Counted from the first letter of the stretch, positions 9,161 through 18,719 are shown. The stretch: 64,000 nt of DNA from Alphaproteobacteria bacterium HGW-Alphaproteobacteria-3 (GCA_002842875.1 PHEF01000010.1:1-64000); one strand, 5' to 3'. The notes: generated by a model from the letters alone, not told the origin. Numbers and translations are program-made.

Positions 9161-11854
9161 ATGGACGTTGTCATTGTTGAGTCGCCTGCCAAGGCGAAGA
9201 CGATCAACAAGTATCTCGGCAAGGGCTACAAGGTCCTCGCCTCCTACGGCCATGTCCGCGACCTTCCCTCGAAGGACGGTTCGGTCCTCCCCGACGAGGA
9301 CTTCTCGATGGCCTGGGACGTCGATGCCAAGTCCCAGAAGCGGCTGAACGAAATCGCCGCCGCCGTGAAGGGGGCCGATCGCCTGATCCTCGCCACCGAC
9401 CCGGATCGCGAAGGCGAGGCGATTTCCTGGCACGTCCTCGAAGTCCTGAACAAGAAGAAGGTGCTGAAGGACATCGAGGTCCAGCGCGTCGTCTTCAACG
9501 CCATCACCAAGAAATCCGTCACCGAGGCGATGGAGCATCCGCGCGGCCTCGACAAGGAACTGATCGACGCCTATCTCGCCCGCCGCGCGCTCGACTATCT
9601 CGTCGGCTTCACGCTCTCGCCCGTTCTCTGGCGCAAGCTTCCCGGTTCGCGTTCCGCCGGCCGCGTGCAGTCGGTCTCGCTCCGTCTCATCTGCGACCGC
9701 GAACTCGAAATCGAAGCCTTCCGCGCCCGTGAATACTGGACCGTCGAAACGGACATGAAGACCGGCGCGAACGCACCCTTCGTTGCTCGTCTCGTCGGCC
9801 TCGACGGCAAGAAGCTCGAAAAATTCGACATCCCGGATGCGAAGACCGCCGGCGAGATCGAGGCGCGCATCAAGGCCTCGCGCTTCTCCGTGAAGTCGGT
9901 CGAGAGCAAGCCCGCGCGGCGCAATCCGAACCCGCCCTTCACCACCTCGACGATCCAGCAGGAAGCCTCGCGCAAGCTCGGCTTCTCCGCGAGCCGCACC
10001 ATGCAGGTCGCGCAGCGCCTCTACGAAGGCGTCGAGATCGACGGCGAGACGACCGGTCTCATCACCTACATGCGAACCGACGGCGTGCAGATCGCGCCGG
10101 AAGCGATCGCGCAGGCCCGCACCGTCATCAACAATGAATTCGGCGAGGCCTATCTGCCGGATGCGCCCCGCGTCTACACCACCAAGGCGAAGAACGCGCA
10201 GGAAGCGCACGAAGCGATCCGCCCGACCGACATCGCGCGGCTGCCGAAATCCGTTGCCGCGCGTCTCGACGACGATCAGCGCCGCCTCTACGAACTCGTC
10301 TGGAACCGCACCGTCGCGAGCCAGATGGAAAGCGTGCAGCTTGAGCGCACCACCATCGAAATCGAGGCGGACGACGCGCCGATCAACCTGCGCGCCACCG
10401 GTTCCGTCATCGTCTTCGACGGCTTCCTCCGGCTCTACCAGGAAGGCCGCGACGAGCCCGATGAAGGCGACGAGGGCAACCGCCTGCCCAAGGTCGCGCG
10501 CGGCGACAGGCTCGGCCTCGACAAGGTCCGCCCCGAACAGCATTTCACCGAGCCCCCGCCCCGCTTCACCGAAGCCACCCTCGTCAAGCGCATGGAAGAG
10601 CTCGGCATCGGCCGTCCCTCCACCTATGCCTCCACGCTGCAAACGCTGCGCGACCGCGATTATGTCCGCATGGACAAGAACCGTTTCATTCCGCAGGACA
10701 AGGGCCGCCTCGTCACGGCCTTCCTCGAGAGCTTCTTCACCCGCTACGTCGAATACGACTTCACGGCGGAACTCGAGGAAAAGCTAGACAAGGTCTCGGC
10801 CGGCGAACTCGACTGGAAAGATCTGCTGCGCGAATTCTGGAAGGACTTCACCGTCAATGTCGGCGAGGCGCTGGAACTGCGCATCACCGAGGTTCTCGAC
10901 CGTCTGAACGACGTCCTCGGCGTGCATGTCTTCCCCGACAAGGGCGACGGTTCCGATCCGCGCGCCTGCCCCTCCTGCGGCGATGGTCTCCTCTCGTTGA
11001 AAGTCGGCCGCTTCGGCGCTTTCGTCGGCTGCTCCAACTATCCCGATTGCAAGTTCACGCGCCAGCTCACTGCCGGTGTGGAAGGCGAAGAGGTTGCCGG
11101 CGACCGCGTGCTCGGCACCGATCCCGAGACCGGTGCCGAAATCTCGCTGAAGACCGGCCGCTTCGGTCCTTATGTCGAGCGCGCGCCGCTCGAACCGGAC
11201 GACAAGCCGAAGCGCAGCGGCCTGCCCGCGAAAATGTCCGCAGCCGATGTCGATCTCGACACCGCGCTGCGCCTTCTCACGCTGCCGCGCGAAATCGGCA
11301 TCCATCCCGAAACCGGCAAGAAGATCACGGCCGGCCTCGGCCGCTTCGGTCCCTTCGTCCTCCACGACGGCACCTATGCGAACCTGAAGGACCCGGAAGA
11401 GCTTTTCGACATCGGCCTGAACCGCGCCGTCGCCGTGCTTGCCGAAAAGATCGCTCGCGCCGAAGAGCGCGCCGGCAAGGTGCTGAAGGAACTGGGCGAC
11501 CACCCGGACACCGGCAAGCCCGTGCAGGTTCGCGAAGGCAAATACGGTCCTTACGTGAAGCATGCGAGCACCAACGCAACGCTGCCGAAATCGGCAAAGC
11601 CCGAAGACGTGACGCTTGAGCAGGCGCTCGCCCTCGTCGCCGAGAAGGACGAAAAGAGCGGCAAGGGCAAGAAGAAGCCCGCGAAGAAAGCGGCTGCCCC
11701 TAAAAACAAGACGAAGGAACCGGCGGCAAAGAAACCCGCCGCAAAGAAAAAGGCGCCGGCGAAGAAAAGCCCGGCAAAGAAATCCGCAGCGAAAAAGGCC
11801 GCACCGAAAAAGCCCGCGGCGAAAAAACCCAAAGCCACTGAAATGGCGGATTGA
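9161..11854 (+). CDS. topA: DNA topoisomerase I (type IA)
   Basis: An 897-residue topoisomerase that relaxes negative supercoils. The TOPRIM domain starts at residue 1 (VVIVESPAKAKTINKYLG; acidic triad in DPDREGEAISWH). The catalytic tyrosine is Y303 in TYMRTDG. A single CPSC...C....C zinc ribbon (about residues 608-627) follows, then several GRFGPYV-type C-terminal repeats. The last about 65 residues are a Lys/Ala/Pro-rich tail (KKPAAKKKAPAKK style), typical of alphaproteobacterial TopA and probably DNA-binding. The stop overlaps the start region of rnr. Confidence 0.96.
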   Translation: MDVVIVESPAKAKTINKYLGKGYKVLASYGHVRDLPSKDGSVLPDEDFSMAWDVDAKSQKRLNEIAAAVKGADRLILATDPDREGEAISWHVLEVLNKKKVLKDIEVQRVVFNAITKKSVTEAMEHPRGLDKELIDAYLARRALDYLVGFTLSPVLWRKLPGSRSAGRVQSVSLRLICDRELEIEAFRAREYWTVETDMKTGANAPFVARLVGLDGKKLEKFDIPDAKTAGEIEARIKASRFSVKSVESKPARRNPNPPFTTSTIQQEASRKLGFSASRTMQVAQRLYEGVEIDGETTGLITYMRTDGVQIAPEAIAQARTVINNEFGEAYLPDAPRVYTTKAKNAQEAHEAIRPTDIARLPKSVAARLDDDQRRLYELVWNRTVASQMESVQLERTTIEIEADDAPINLRATGSVIVFDGFLRLYQEGRDEPDEGDEGNRLPKVARGDRLGLDKVRPEQHFTEPPPRFTEATLVKRMEELGIGRPSTYASTLQTLRDRDYVRMDKNRFIPQDKGRLVTAFLESFFTRYVEYDFTAELEEKLDKVSAGELDWKDLLREFWKDFTVNVGEALELRITEVLDRLNDVLGVHVFPDKGDGSDPRACPSCGDGLLSLKVGRFGAFVGCSNYPDCKFTRQLTAGVEGEEVAGDRVLGTDPETGAEISLKTGRFGPYVERAPLEPDDKPKRSGLPAKMSAADVDLDTALRLLTLPREIGIHPETGKKITAGLGRFGPFVLHDGTYANLKDPEELFDIGLNRAVAVLAEKIARAEERAGKVLKELGDHPDTGKPVQVREGKYGPYVKHASTNATLPKSAKPEDVTLEQALALVAEKDEKSGKGKKKPAKKAAAPKNKTKEPAAKKPAAKKKAPAKKSPAKKSAAKKAAPKKPAAKKPKATEMAD

Positions 11855-11856
11855 CC

Positions 11857-14238
11857 TTGGCCGAACGCAAGCCCGCACGGGGGGCGCCGAAAAAGCCCGC
11901 AACCGCAAAGAAGAAGTCCGGCGGCGGCGTGCCCACGCGCGAGCAGATACTCGCCTTCCTTGGCGACAATCCGGGCAAGACGTCGAAGCGCGAGATCGGC
12001 CGCGCTTTCGGCGTGAAGGGCGACGATCGCATTCCGCTCAAGCAGCTCCTGAAGGCCATGACGGAAGACGGCCTCATCGCGAGAGACGAAGCGAAAAACC
12101 TCCGCCGCACCGACGCGCTCCCGCCCGTCACCGTCATCGAGATCACGCATACCGACACCGACGGCGAGCTGATCGCGCGCCCCGTCTCCTGGCCGGGCGA
12201 GGAGCCCGCGCCGCTGATCGTCATTGCGCCGGACACCTCGCGGAAAAAGCGCGACTACGACGAACCGCCCGCCGGCGTCGGCGACCGTGTGCTCGCCCGC
12301 ATCGAAAAGGTCGAAGACGAGGACGAAGCCTATCCCTACGAAGCGCGCGTCATCCGCCGCGTCGGCAAGGGCGCGGAACGCGTCCTTGGGCTCTACCGCG
12401 CCAACGCGAAAGGCCCAAAAAACACAAAAATGGGCGGCCGCCTCATTCCCGTCGAGAAAAAGGCGCGCATGGAATTCGAGATCGCGCCCGAGGATGTCGG
12501 CGCGGCTGAGGACGGAAATCTCGTTCTCGGCGAAACGATCCCCGGCAAGCGCTACGGCCTTTCCCGCGCGCGCATCCGCGAAGTCTTCGGCGACAGCGAT
12601 GATCCGCGCTCGATCAGCCTCATCGCGATCCACACGCATGGCATCCCGGATGCCTTCCCCGACGAGGTGATCGCCGAGGCCGAAGCCGCGAAACACATGG
12701 GCCTCAAGGGCCGCACCGACCTGCGCGACATTCCCCTCGTCACCATCGACCCGGTGGACGCGCGCGACCATGACGACGCCGTCTGGGCCGCGCCCGATAC
12801 CGACCCGAAAAACGAAGGCGGCGTCGTCGCCATCGTCGCCATCGCCGATGTCGCCGCTTACGTCCGCCCGAATTCGCCGATGGACCGCGAGGCCCGCAAG
12901 CGCGGCAACTCCACCTACTTTCCCGATCGCGTCGTGCCGATGCTGCCCGAGCGCATCTCCAACGATCTCTGCTCGCTGATCGACGGCGAAGATCGCGCCT
13001 GCTTCGCCGTGCGCATGGTCTTCGACCGCAACGGCAACAAGCGCTCCCACGAATTCATCCGTGGACTGATGAGGTCCGCTGCCAGCCTCTCCTACCGTCA
13101 GGTGCAGGAGGCGATCGACGGCCGCCCCGACGATATCGCCGGCCCCCTGCTCGAACCCGTCCTGAAGCCGCTATGGGCCGCCTACCGCATCATGGCGAAG
13201 GCGCGCGACGAGCGCGGCCCCCTCGATCTCGATCTCCCCGAACACAAGATCGACATCGGCGCGGACGGACGCATTGCGGGCGTGCGCATCGGCGACAAGT
13301 TCGAATCGATGAAGCTCATCGAGGAGTTCATGATCCAGGCGAATGTCTGCGCCGCCGAACAGGCGGAGGCCGTTCGCCGCCAGGTCATCTACCGCATCCA
13401 CGATGCGCCCTCGCGCGAAAAGCTCGTCGCCCTCGCCGAGTTCCTCGCGACGCTCAACCTGAGCTTCACCAAAGGCGAGAACATCCGCCCGGCGAATTTC
13501 AATCGCATCCTGAAGCAGGTCGACGGCACCGAACACAGCCGCATCGTCTCCGACGTCGTGCTCCGCAGCCAGGCGCAGGCCGTCTACGCACCGGACAATA
13601 TCGGCCATTTCGGTCTCAACCTCCGCCGCTACGCGCACTTCACCTCGCCCATCCGCCGCTACGCCGACCTCACGGTCCATCGCGCGCTGATCGCGGGCCT
13701 CGATTTCGGAAAAGACGGCCAGACGGATGCCGAACTCGCCGAACTTGTCGAAATCGCCGAACACATCTCCACCACCGAGCGCCGCTCCATGCTCGCCGAG
13801 CGCGACTCGAAGGACCGCTTTATTGCCGCCTTCCTCGAGGCCCGCATCGGCGCCGAGTTCACGGGCCGCGTCGCGGGCGTGACGCGCTTTGGCCTCTTCG
13901 TGAAGCTCGACGAGACCGGCGCGGACGGCTTTGTCCCCGTTTCGACTCTCGGCCGCGACTTCTTCCACCATGACGAAATCATCCACGCCCTCGTCGGCGA
14001 ACGGACCCGCATCGCCTATCGCCTCGGCGATGCCGTCCGCGTCCGCCTTGAGGAGGCCGTACCGGTCACGGGCGGCCTGCGCTTCGAGCTTCTGGAAGGC
14101 GGCAGCGAGGCTCCAAAAGGCGCCGGGCGGCGCTCCCGCTCGCCCGCCGGCCGCAGCGGCCCGAAACGTGGAAAATCCGGCCAGGATCGCGGAAAATCCG
14201 GGCCGAAAGCCCCCCATGGCGGTTCCCGCCGCCATTGA
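11857..14238 (+). CDS. rnr: Ribonuclease R
   Basis: A 3'-5' exoribonuclease of the RNB/RNase II family, about 793 residues. It has an N-terminal Lys-rich segment and winged helix (PTREQILAFLGDNPGK), cold-shock domains, the RNB catalytic domain with TIDPVDARDHDDA (Asp cluster) and HFTSPIRRYADLTVHR, then an S1 domain (GAEFTGRVAGVTRFGLFVKL) and a basic tail. TTG 11857 is chosen because GGCGGA at 11845-11850 is correctly spaced. TTG 11851, nested in the topA stop, is the alternative. The C-terminus falls inside a 42-bp tandem duplication. Confidence 0.93.
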   Translation: MAERKPARGAPKKPATAKKKSGGGVPTREQILAFLGDNPGKTSKREIGRAFGVKGDDRIPLKQLLKAMTEDGLIARDEAKNLRRTDALPPVTVIEITHTDTDGELIARPVSWPGEEPAPLIVIAPDTSRKKRDYDEPPAGVGDRVLARIEKVEDEDEAYPYEARVIRRVGKGAERVLGLYRANAKGPKNTKMGGRLIPVEKKARMEFEIAPEDVGAAEDGNLVLGETIPGKRYGLSRARIREVFGDSDDPRSISLIAIHTHGIPDAFPDEVIAEAEAAKHMGLKGRTDLRDIPLVTIDPVDARDHDDAVWAAPDTDPKNEGGVVAIVAIADVAAYVRPNSPMDREARKRGNSTYFPDRVVPMLPERISNDLCSLIDGEDRACFAVRMVFDRNGNKRSHEFIRGLMRSAASLSYRQVQEAIDGRPDDIAGPLLEPVLKPLWAAYRIMAKARDERGPLDLDLPEHKIDIGADGRIAGVRIGDKFESMKLIEEFMIQANVCAAEQAEAVRRQVIYRIHDAPSREKLVALAEFLATLNLSFTKGENIRPANFNRILKQVDGTEHSRIVSDVVLRSQAQAVYAPDNIGHFGLNLRRYAHFTSPIRRYADLTVHRALIAGLDFGKDGQTDAELAELVEIAEHISTTERRSMLAERDSKDRFIAAFLEARIGAEFTGRVAGVTRFGLFVKLDETGADGFVPVSTLGRDFFHHDEIIHALVGERTRIAYRLGDAVRVRLEEAVPVTGGLRFELLEGGSEAPKGAGRRSRSPAGRSGPKRGKSGQDRGKSGPKAPHGGSRRH

Positions 14239-14290
14239 TCCGTCCGGAAAACCCCCCGTGGCGGCTCCCGCCGCCGCGGATCCGTCCGGA
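14210..14290. repeat. 42-bp imperfect tandem duplication across the rnr stop codon
   Basis: Copy 1 (14210-14251) and copy 2 (14252-14290) both contain CCCCCC(A/G)TGGCGG, then CCCGCCGCC and GATCCGTCCGGAA. In copy 1 the sequence CAT TGA supplies the rnr stop. In copy 2 the aligned bases are CGC GGA, so the same frame would stay open to a TGA at about 14310. Confidence 0.75.
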
Positions 14291-14398
14291 AGACAGAGCG
14301 CGCGGCCTGACGCGCGGCAACCTGCCACATTTCGCCCGCGCTCCATTCCGACCATTTTCGTCGGGAACTCCCTGCCCTTGCGTCCCTGTGAGTAGCCG

Positions 14399-14815
14399 AT
14401 GGATATGAGCGACACCCGCATCTACGAGACGATCGAGACCGCGCCCCGCCCGGCGTTCGCCTCGATTCTGCGCGGCTTCGGCGGCCTTTGTCCGTCCTGC
14501 GGCCGCGGCCGCATCTTCCACAAGTTTCTCAAGGTCTCCGACACCTGCCCGAATTGCGGCGAGGAGCTCCACCACCATCAGGCGGACGACGCGCCCCCCT
14601 ATTTCACCATCATGATCGTCGGCCACATCGTCGTGCCGCTCATGCTCTGGCTGGAACTCGACTACCTGCCGCCGCTCTGGGTCCATGCCGCGATCTGGCC
14701 GACCCTCACGCTCCTGCTCTCGCTGTGGCTCCTGCCACGCATCAAGGGCGCCGTCGTCGGCTGGCAATGGGCGCTGCGCATGCACGGCTTCGACGGCGTA
14801 AAACACGACGACTGA
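14399..14815 (+). CDS. DUF983 family membrane protein
   Basis: A 138-residue protein with two CxxC knuckles (CPSCGRGRIF at about 31-40 and CPNCGEEL at about 50-57), a HHHQADDAPPYFT segment, and two transmembrane helices (FTIMIVGHIVVPLMLWLEL and LTLLLSLWLLPRIKGAVVG). These are the hallmarks of DUF983, a family often found near cytochrome oxidase or ribonuclease genes in alphaproteobacteria. Its role is unknown and a metal-binding membrane function is inferred. ATG 14405 is an equally possible start. Confidence 0.85.
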   Translation: MDMSDTRIYETIETAPRPAFASILRGFGGLCPSCGRGRIFHKFLKVSDTCPNCGEELHHHQADDAPPYFTIMIVGHIVVPLMLWLELDYLPPLWVHAAIWPTLTLLLSLWLLPRIKGAVVGWQWALRMHGFDGVKHDD

Positions 14816-14838
14816 CGCCGCATCTTCCTGCTCTCTTA

Positions 14839-14973
14839 CCCACCCTCCCCTCGGGGGTGAGAGGCAGTTCGCATTCTGCGAACAAAAAGGTCCGGTGGAC
14901 CTTTTTGAGCCTCGAACGCCCTGAGCAATGCGAAGGGCAGAGAAATTCCAAATGGAATTTTTCGGGGCGGGGG
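14839..14973. repeat. Dispersed hairpin repeat, family B, copy 1 (long form)
   Basis: Starts CCCACCCTCCCCTCGGGGG and ends TTTTTCGGGGCGGGGG. Inside are three inverted repeats: GTTCGCA/TGCGAAC, AAAAAGGTCC/GGACCTTTTT and AAATTCC/GGAATTT. It shares its ends with copies at 17237, 18720 and 23527. It lies in the 267-bp gap between the DUF983 gene and the first Nudix gene, where I see no gene. Confidence 0.7.
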
Positions 14974-15082
14974 CTCTCGTTCCGTCGGGAAAGATGCGTT
15001 ATCGGCGCCGCCGCTGGACTTTCCCTCCCCCCGGCGGGCATCCTGTCGCCAACACGCATTCAGGAAACACAGGGACGGAAGC

Positions 15083-15850
15083 ATGAGCGGAAGCGAAGGG
15101 GCGGTCTTCGACCCGAAGAAATCGCGCGAACAGGAATATCGCGAAAGCACCGAGGGCCGCGCCGTGCGCCCGCGCGATGCCTCCACGCTCATCATCGTCC
15201 GCCGCGATGCCGCGCATCCCCAGGTTCTCATGGGCCAGCGCCACGCAAACCACAAATTCATGCCCAACAAGTTCGTCTTTCCCGGCGGCCGCGTCGACCG
15301 CGCCGACAGCCGCGTGAAGCCCGCCGAGGAATTGCGCGATCCCGTCGCCCGCCGCCTCCTCGTGCGCATGCGCGGAAGGCCGTCCGGGCTTCGCGCCCGC
15401 GCGCTCGCCATGGCCGCGATCCGCGAAACCTTCGAGGAGACAGGCCTCATCCTCGGCAAGCGCATCGCTGCGCCCCAGACCAGCAAACACCCGGACTGGA
15501 ACGACTACCTCTCTCAAGGCGTTGCGCCCGCGCTCGGCACGCTCGATTTCGTCGCCCGCGCCATCACCCCGCCCTATCGCACGCGCCGCTTCGACACGCG
15601 CTTCTTCATCGCCGATGCCGAGGCGATCGAAGGCGACCCCACAAAGGTCGGCGGCTCCGGCGAATTGCAGGGCCTGCACTGGCTCACGCTCGACGATGCG
15701 CGCGGCCTCGACCTGCCGAACATCACGCGCGTCGTGCTGGACGAACTCGGCGAACGCCTCGCCCTCTCGACCGTCGCGCAGCGCCGCCGCGCCGTTCCCT
15801 TCATCCACTTCCGGAATGGCAACGCCATCCGCGACGCCATCGCGGATTGA
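15083..15850 (+). CDS. Nudix hydrolase
   Basis: A 255-residue Nudix protein. FVFPGGRVD precedes the Nudix box helix AAIRETFEETGLILG (the REx2EExG core is intact), so it is probably a metal-dependent pyrophosphohydrolase. Length and the VLMGQRHANHKFMPNKFVFPGG region match the alphaproteobacterial type with an extended N-terminus. The substrate cannot be predicted. It overlaps the start of a second, related Nudix gene by one base (TGATG). Confidence 0.87.
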   Translation: MSGSEGAVFDPKKSREQEYRESTEGRAVRPRDASTLIIVRRDAAHPQVLMGQRHANHKFMPNKFVFPGGRVDRADSRVKPAEELRDPVARRLLVRMRGRPSGLRARALAMAAIRETFEETGLILGKRIAAPQTSKHPDWNDYLSQGVAPALGTLDFVARAITPPYRTRRFDTRFFIADAEAIEGDPTKVGGSGELQGLHWLTLDDARGLDLPNITRVVLDELGERLALSTVAQRRRAVPFIHFRNGNAIRDAIAD

Positions 15851-16530
15851 TGCCCGTGACAGCTCCCGCAATCGTCAGGCGCGGCATCCGCCCGCGCGAT
15901 GCCGCAAGCCTCGTCCTCATCGACACGGTCGAGGACGAACCCCGCATCCTCATGGGCCGCCGTCATTCGCGCATGAAATTCGTGCCCGACGCCTTCGTCT
16001 TTCCGGGCGGCAAGCTCGACGCGGGCGACAGGGGGGTGCGCGCCGCCGCGGGCTTCGGTCATCTGACCGCGCGCATGATGGAGGGCGCCGCCGCCTCGCG
16101 CGCAAAGGCGGAAGCGCTTGCCGCCGCCGCCATCCGCGAAACCTTCGAGGAAACGGGCCTCATCGTTGCCGCGCCCGGCGATGTCGGCATCGTTGCGGGC
16201 GAAGGCTGGTCGCCCTTCCGCGCGCGCGGCCTCGCACCCCGCCTCGACGTGCTCGATTTCGTCGCCCGCGCGATCACACCCGCCTCCAGCCCCATCCGCT
16301 TCCACGCGCGCTTCTTCGCCGCCCCGGCGCAAGTGGCGACGGGCGAGGTGAAGGGCAGCGGCGAACTCGAAGACCTCGGCTGGTATCCGATTTCGCAGGC
16401 GCTGAAGCTCCCTGTGATCGACGTGACCGAATTCGTCCTCCACGAAATCGCCCGCCGTCACAAAGGCGAAACCCGCTCGCGCATCCCCCTCTACAGCTAC
16501 CGCAACGACAAGCCGGTCGTCCGGGCCTGA
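15850..16530 (+). CDS. Second Nudix hydrolase, paralogue of its upstream neighbour
   Basis: A 226-residue protein starting at ATG 15850 inside the preceding stop codon. It repeats the neighbour's layout: IRPRDAASLVLID, ILMGRRHSRMKFVPDAFVFPGGKLD, AAIRETFEETGLIV (Nudix box), VLDFVARAITP and GSGELEDLGWYPI. The matching order of motifs points to an old tandem duplication, and the two are surely cotranslated. No C-terminal HFRNG block is present. Confidence 0.86.
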   Translation: MPVTAPAIVRRGIRPRDAASLVLIDTVEDEPRILMGRRHSRMKFVPDAFVFPGGKLDAGDRGVRAAAGFGHLTARMMEGAAASRAKAEALAAAAIRETFEETGLIVAAPGDVGIVAGEGWSPFRARGLAPRLDVLDFVARAITPASSPIRFHARFFAAPAQVATGEVKGSGELEDLGWYPISQALKLPVIDVTEFVLHEIARRHKGETRSRIPLYSYRNDKPVVRA

Positions 16531-16605
16531 GGACCACGGCCAACCGAGCGATATCCGCAGAACCGGGTCTTCGGTTTGGTGAGGGCCTGAGTCAAAAATA
16601 TAAGT

Positions 16606-16632
16606 GTCATCCCGGCGAAGGCCGGGACCCAT
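16606..16632. repeat. Single GTCAT palindrome
   Basis: GTCATCCCGGC-GAA-GGCCGGGACCCAT, a short member of the GTCAT...GACCCA palindrome family. It lies between the second Nudix gene and the AT-rich gene at 16822. The rest of 16531-16821 is AT-rich and holds no recognisable gene. Confidence 0.7.
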
Positions 16633-16821
16633 TGGTTCCCTCAGCAAGAGCGGGGCGCTGCTGATTTGATAAATGGACCGAGCTATTCTCACAAACACTA
16701 CAGCAAGCGAAATTGCGAACGGAGCCTCTTTCAACGCAAACTAAGGGTGGCCTCTCTTGCCTTTAATTAAGTGGTTTCAGAGATTGGAAATGGGAATACA
16801 ACACAGAAAAGGAGGCAGGCG

Positions 16822-17202
16822 GTGCTGACAGCAAATCAAATAGAAAAGGGAAAGCAGACAACCACCTACACAGAATCGGATCCGCGTCATGAACATGACG
16901 ATTGCGTTCGCATTGCATACGAATGGCTTGACGCCCAACCCAAGCTCAAAGGACACAGCAGATCAGCTAGACCTATTAAGCACCTCATCGAAAGATGGGC
17001 GGGACGATATGTCTCCACGTCAGATGTAGAGGTTGCGGCGCATCTCCATCCGGAAATACGAGGGCGCTATCCATACTTCAATTTGAGCTCTCGCTTAGTA
17101 GAACCTTCACTCGAACGATTGAGAAATATTGGTGAAGCAAACAAACATTCCAACTATCGAGATGACCATCAGTTGACTGATTATTCATCCAGAGAACATT
17201 AA
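16822..17202 (+). CDS. Unrecognised AT-rich small protein, probably acquired
   Basis: A 126-residue protein. GTG 16822 is selected because AGGAGG at 16810-16815 is ideally placed; an upstream GTG at 16771 has no such site. The sequence contains HDDCVRIAYEWLDAQ, IKHLIERWAGRYVS and VEVAAHLHPEIRGRYPYFN. It is soluble and helical in character, with no motif I can name. Codon use is much AT-richer than its neighbours, and the gene is bracketed by a GTCAT palindrome (16606) and a family-B hairpin repeat (17237), as expected for a single-gene insertion. Confidence 0.6.
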   Translation: MLTANQIEKGKQTTTYTESDPRHEHDDCVRIAYEWLDAQPKLKGHSRSARPIKHLIERWAGRYVSTSDVEVAAHLHPEIRGRYPYFNLSSRLVEPSLERLRNIGEANKHSNYRDDHQLTDYSSREH

Positions 17203-17236
17203 CACCGCCGCGTTCCATAGATTGTTGTGACATCTA

Positions 17237-17291
17237 CCACCCTCCCCTCGGGGAGGGTCGAAAAATCCTTCGGGATTTTTCGGGGCGGGGG
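17237..17291. repeat. Dispersed hairpin repeat, family B, copy 2
   Basis: The minimal form is CCACCCTCCCC-TC-GGGGAGGG (8-bp stem), immediately followed by CGAAAAATCC-TTCG-GGATTTTTCG (perfect 10-bp stem, 17259-17282), then GGGCGGGGG. It lies between the AT-rich gene and the MFS gene. Confidence 0.78.
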
Positions 17292-17321
17292 TGCCAAAAC
17301 GCGCCGGATCGAGAAGTAGCG

Positions 17322-18387
17322 ATGCAAGAAAAAAGCCTCACCATGCTGGCGGACGCGCCGTTGACCGGAGCCGAGCGCCAACGCAGCCTCGTCGCCGTCA
17401 TCGCCTGCATCTCGGTTGTCGGCATGGGCCTCGGCGTCTCGATCCCGCTGCTCGCCCTGCTGATGGAGCGCAGCGGCGTTTCCGCCACGCTGATCGGCCT
17501 CAACACCGCCATGCCGGCGCTCGCCACCTTCGTGCTCACGCCGTTTATCCCGGCGCTGCTCCGCCGCATTCCGGCGATCCCGTTTCTTCTCGCCTGCATC
17601 GCCATCTCCGCCATCGCGATGCCCGCCTACTACCTCTTCCCCGATGTCTGGCTCTGGTTCCCGATCCGCTTCGTCAACGGCATTGCCTTCACCGGCCTCT
17701 TCGTCGTCAGCGAGTTCTGGATCAACACGCTGGCGGATGAGAAAAACCGTGGCCGCCTCATCGGCATCTATGGCACCGCGCTGTCCAGCGGCTTCGCTTC
17801 CGGGCCGGTCCTCCTCTTCCTCGTCGGCACGGAGGGCGCCGCGCCTTTCGCCGTCATCGCTCTTCTGATCGCGGCCGCCGCCCTGCCGCTGCTTCTCTTC
17901 GGCCGCGGTCTTGCCCCCCGCGTCACCGAGCGCCCGACCCGAAGCTTCGCGAGCTTCTTCATCGCCGCGCCCGCCGCCACGCTGGCGGGCCTCGTCTACG
18001 GCGCGATGGAGACGGACATCTTCAACATGCTGCCGGTCTATGGCGTGCGCATCGGGATGACCGAACAGACCGCCGCCTTCGTCCTCTCGATCTTCGCGGC
18101 GGGCAACATTCTCTGCCAGGTGCCCATCGGCCTCTGGGCCGACCGCACCGACCGCCGCTTCGTCCTCCTCGTCTGCGCGACGGTGGGCTTCCTCGGCGTC
18201 CTCGCCATTCCCTTTGTCGCCCATTCGATCTGGCTCTTCGCGCCCACGCTCTTCCTCTTCGGCGGCGTCGTGGTCGGGCTCTACACGGTCGGCCTCACCC
18301 TGCTCGGAGAGCGCTTCCGGCCTCTATGTGGCGGTGGCGGGCTGGCGCTATTTCACCGCCCCGCGCCCGGCCCGTCCCCCCGTGTAA
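17322..18387 (+). pseudogene. MFS transporter with internal deletion and frameshift
   Basis: A major facilitator superfamily protein of the YcaD-like type (IACISVVGMGLGVSIPLLAL, RFVNGIAFTGLFVVSEFWIN, NRGRLIGIYGTALSSGFASGP). It reads normally to GLTLLGERFR (about residue 331, base 18315). The frame then continues as low-complexity sequence to a stop at 18440. In another frame, from 18316, the expected family C-terminus appears (SGLYVAVAGWRYFTAPRP), ending with TAA at 18385-18387. About 40-46 residues normally lying between these blocks are absent. The simplest reading is an out-of-frame deletion of about 120-140 nt, or an assembly error of that size. Confidence 0.83.
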
Positions 18388-18539
18388 AGCGGCCTTTTGC
18401 CCCCGTTTCCGCGCGCCGCTTGACTTCCGCCGCGCCGTGAGTAGCCTGCGCGCAACTCCGCACATCCCCGGCTTCGGGCTGGATTGCGTAACGATGACCT
18501 CGTGGGCGGCTCGCCTGCGCAACTCAAGGATTTCGCGAC

Positions 18540-18707
18540 ATGGCGAAGCCAGCTTCCATCAAGATCAAGCTCGAAAGCACGGCGGGCACCGGCTACTTCT
18601 ATGTCACCAGGAAGAACAGCCGCACGATGACCGAAAAGATGGTCATCAAGAAGTACGACCCGATCGCGCGCAAGCACGTCGAGTTCAAGGAAACCAAGAT
18701 CAAGTAA
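18540..18707 (+). CDS. rpmG: 50S ribosomal protein L33
   Basis: A 55-residue protein beginning [18 protein letters not shown] and ending VEFKETKIK, with [12 protein letters not shown] and [14 protein letters not shown] between. This is bacterial L33 of the cysteine-free type found in proteobacteria. AAGGA lies about 10 nt before the ATG. It is followed by a family-B repeat and then a strong intrinsic terminator. Confidence 0.96.
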   Translation: MAKPASIKIKLESTAGTGYFYVTRKNSRTMTEKMVIKKYDPIARKHVEFKETKIK

Positions 18708-18719
18708 TAAAACTCTCTT

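Noticed and set aside
11551-14421. Long minus-strand frames opposite topA-rnr
   Set aside because: They are acidic or arginine-rich antisense shadows of well-conserved plus-strand genes, with no recognisable domains.
14488-15849. Upstream extension of the second Nudix frame, running through the DUF983 and first Nudix genes
   Set aside because: It is an open frame without homology; the Nudix protein starts at ATG 15850, coupled to the preceding stop.
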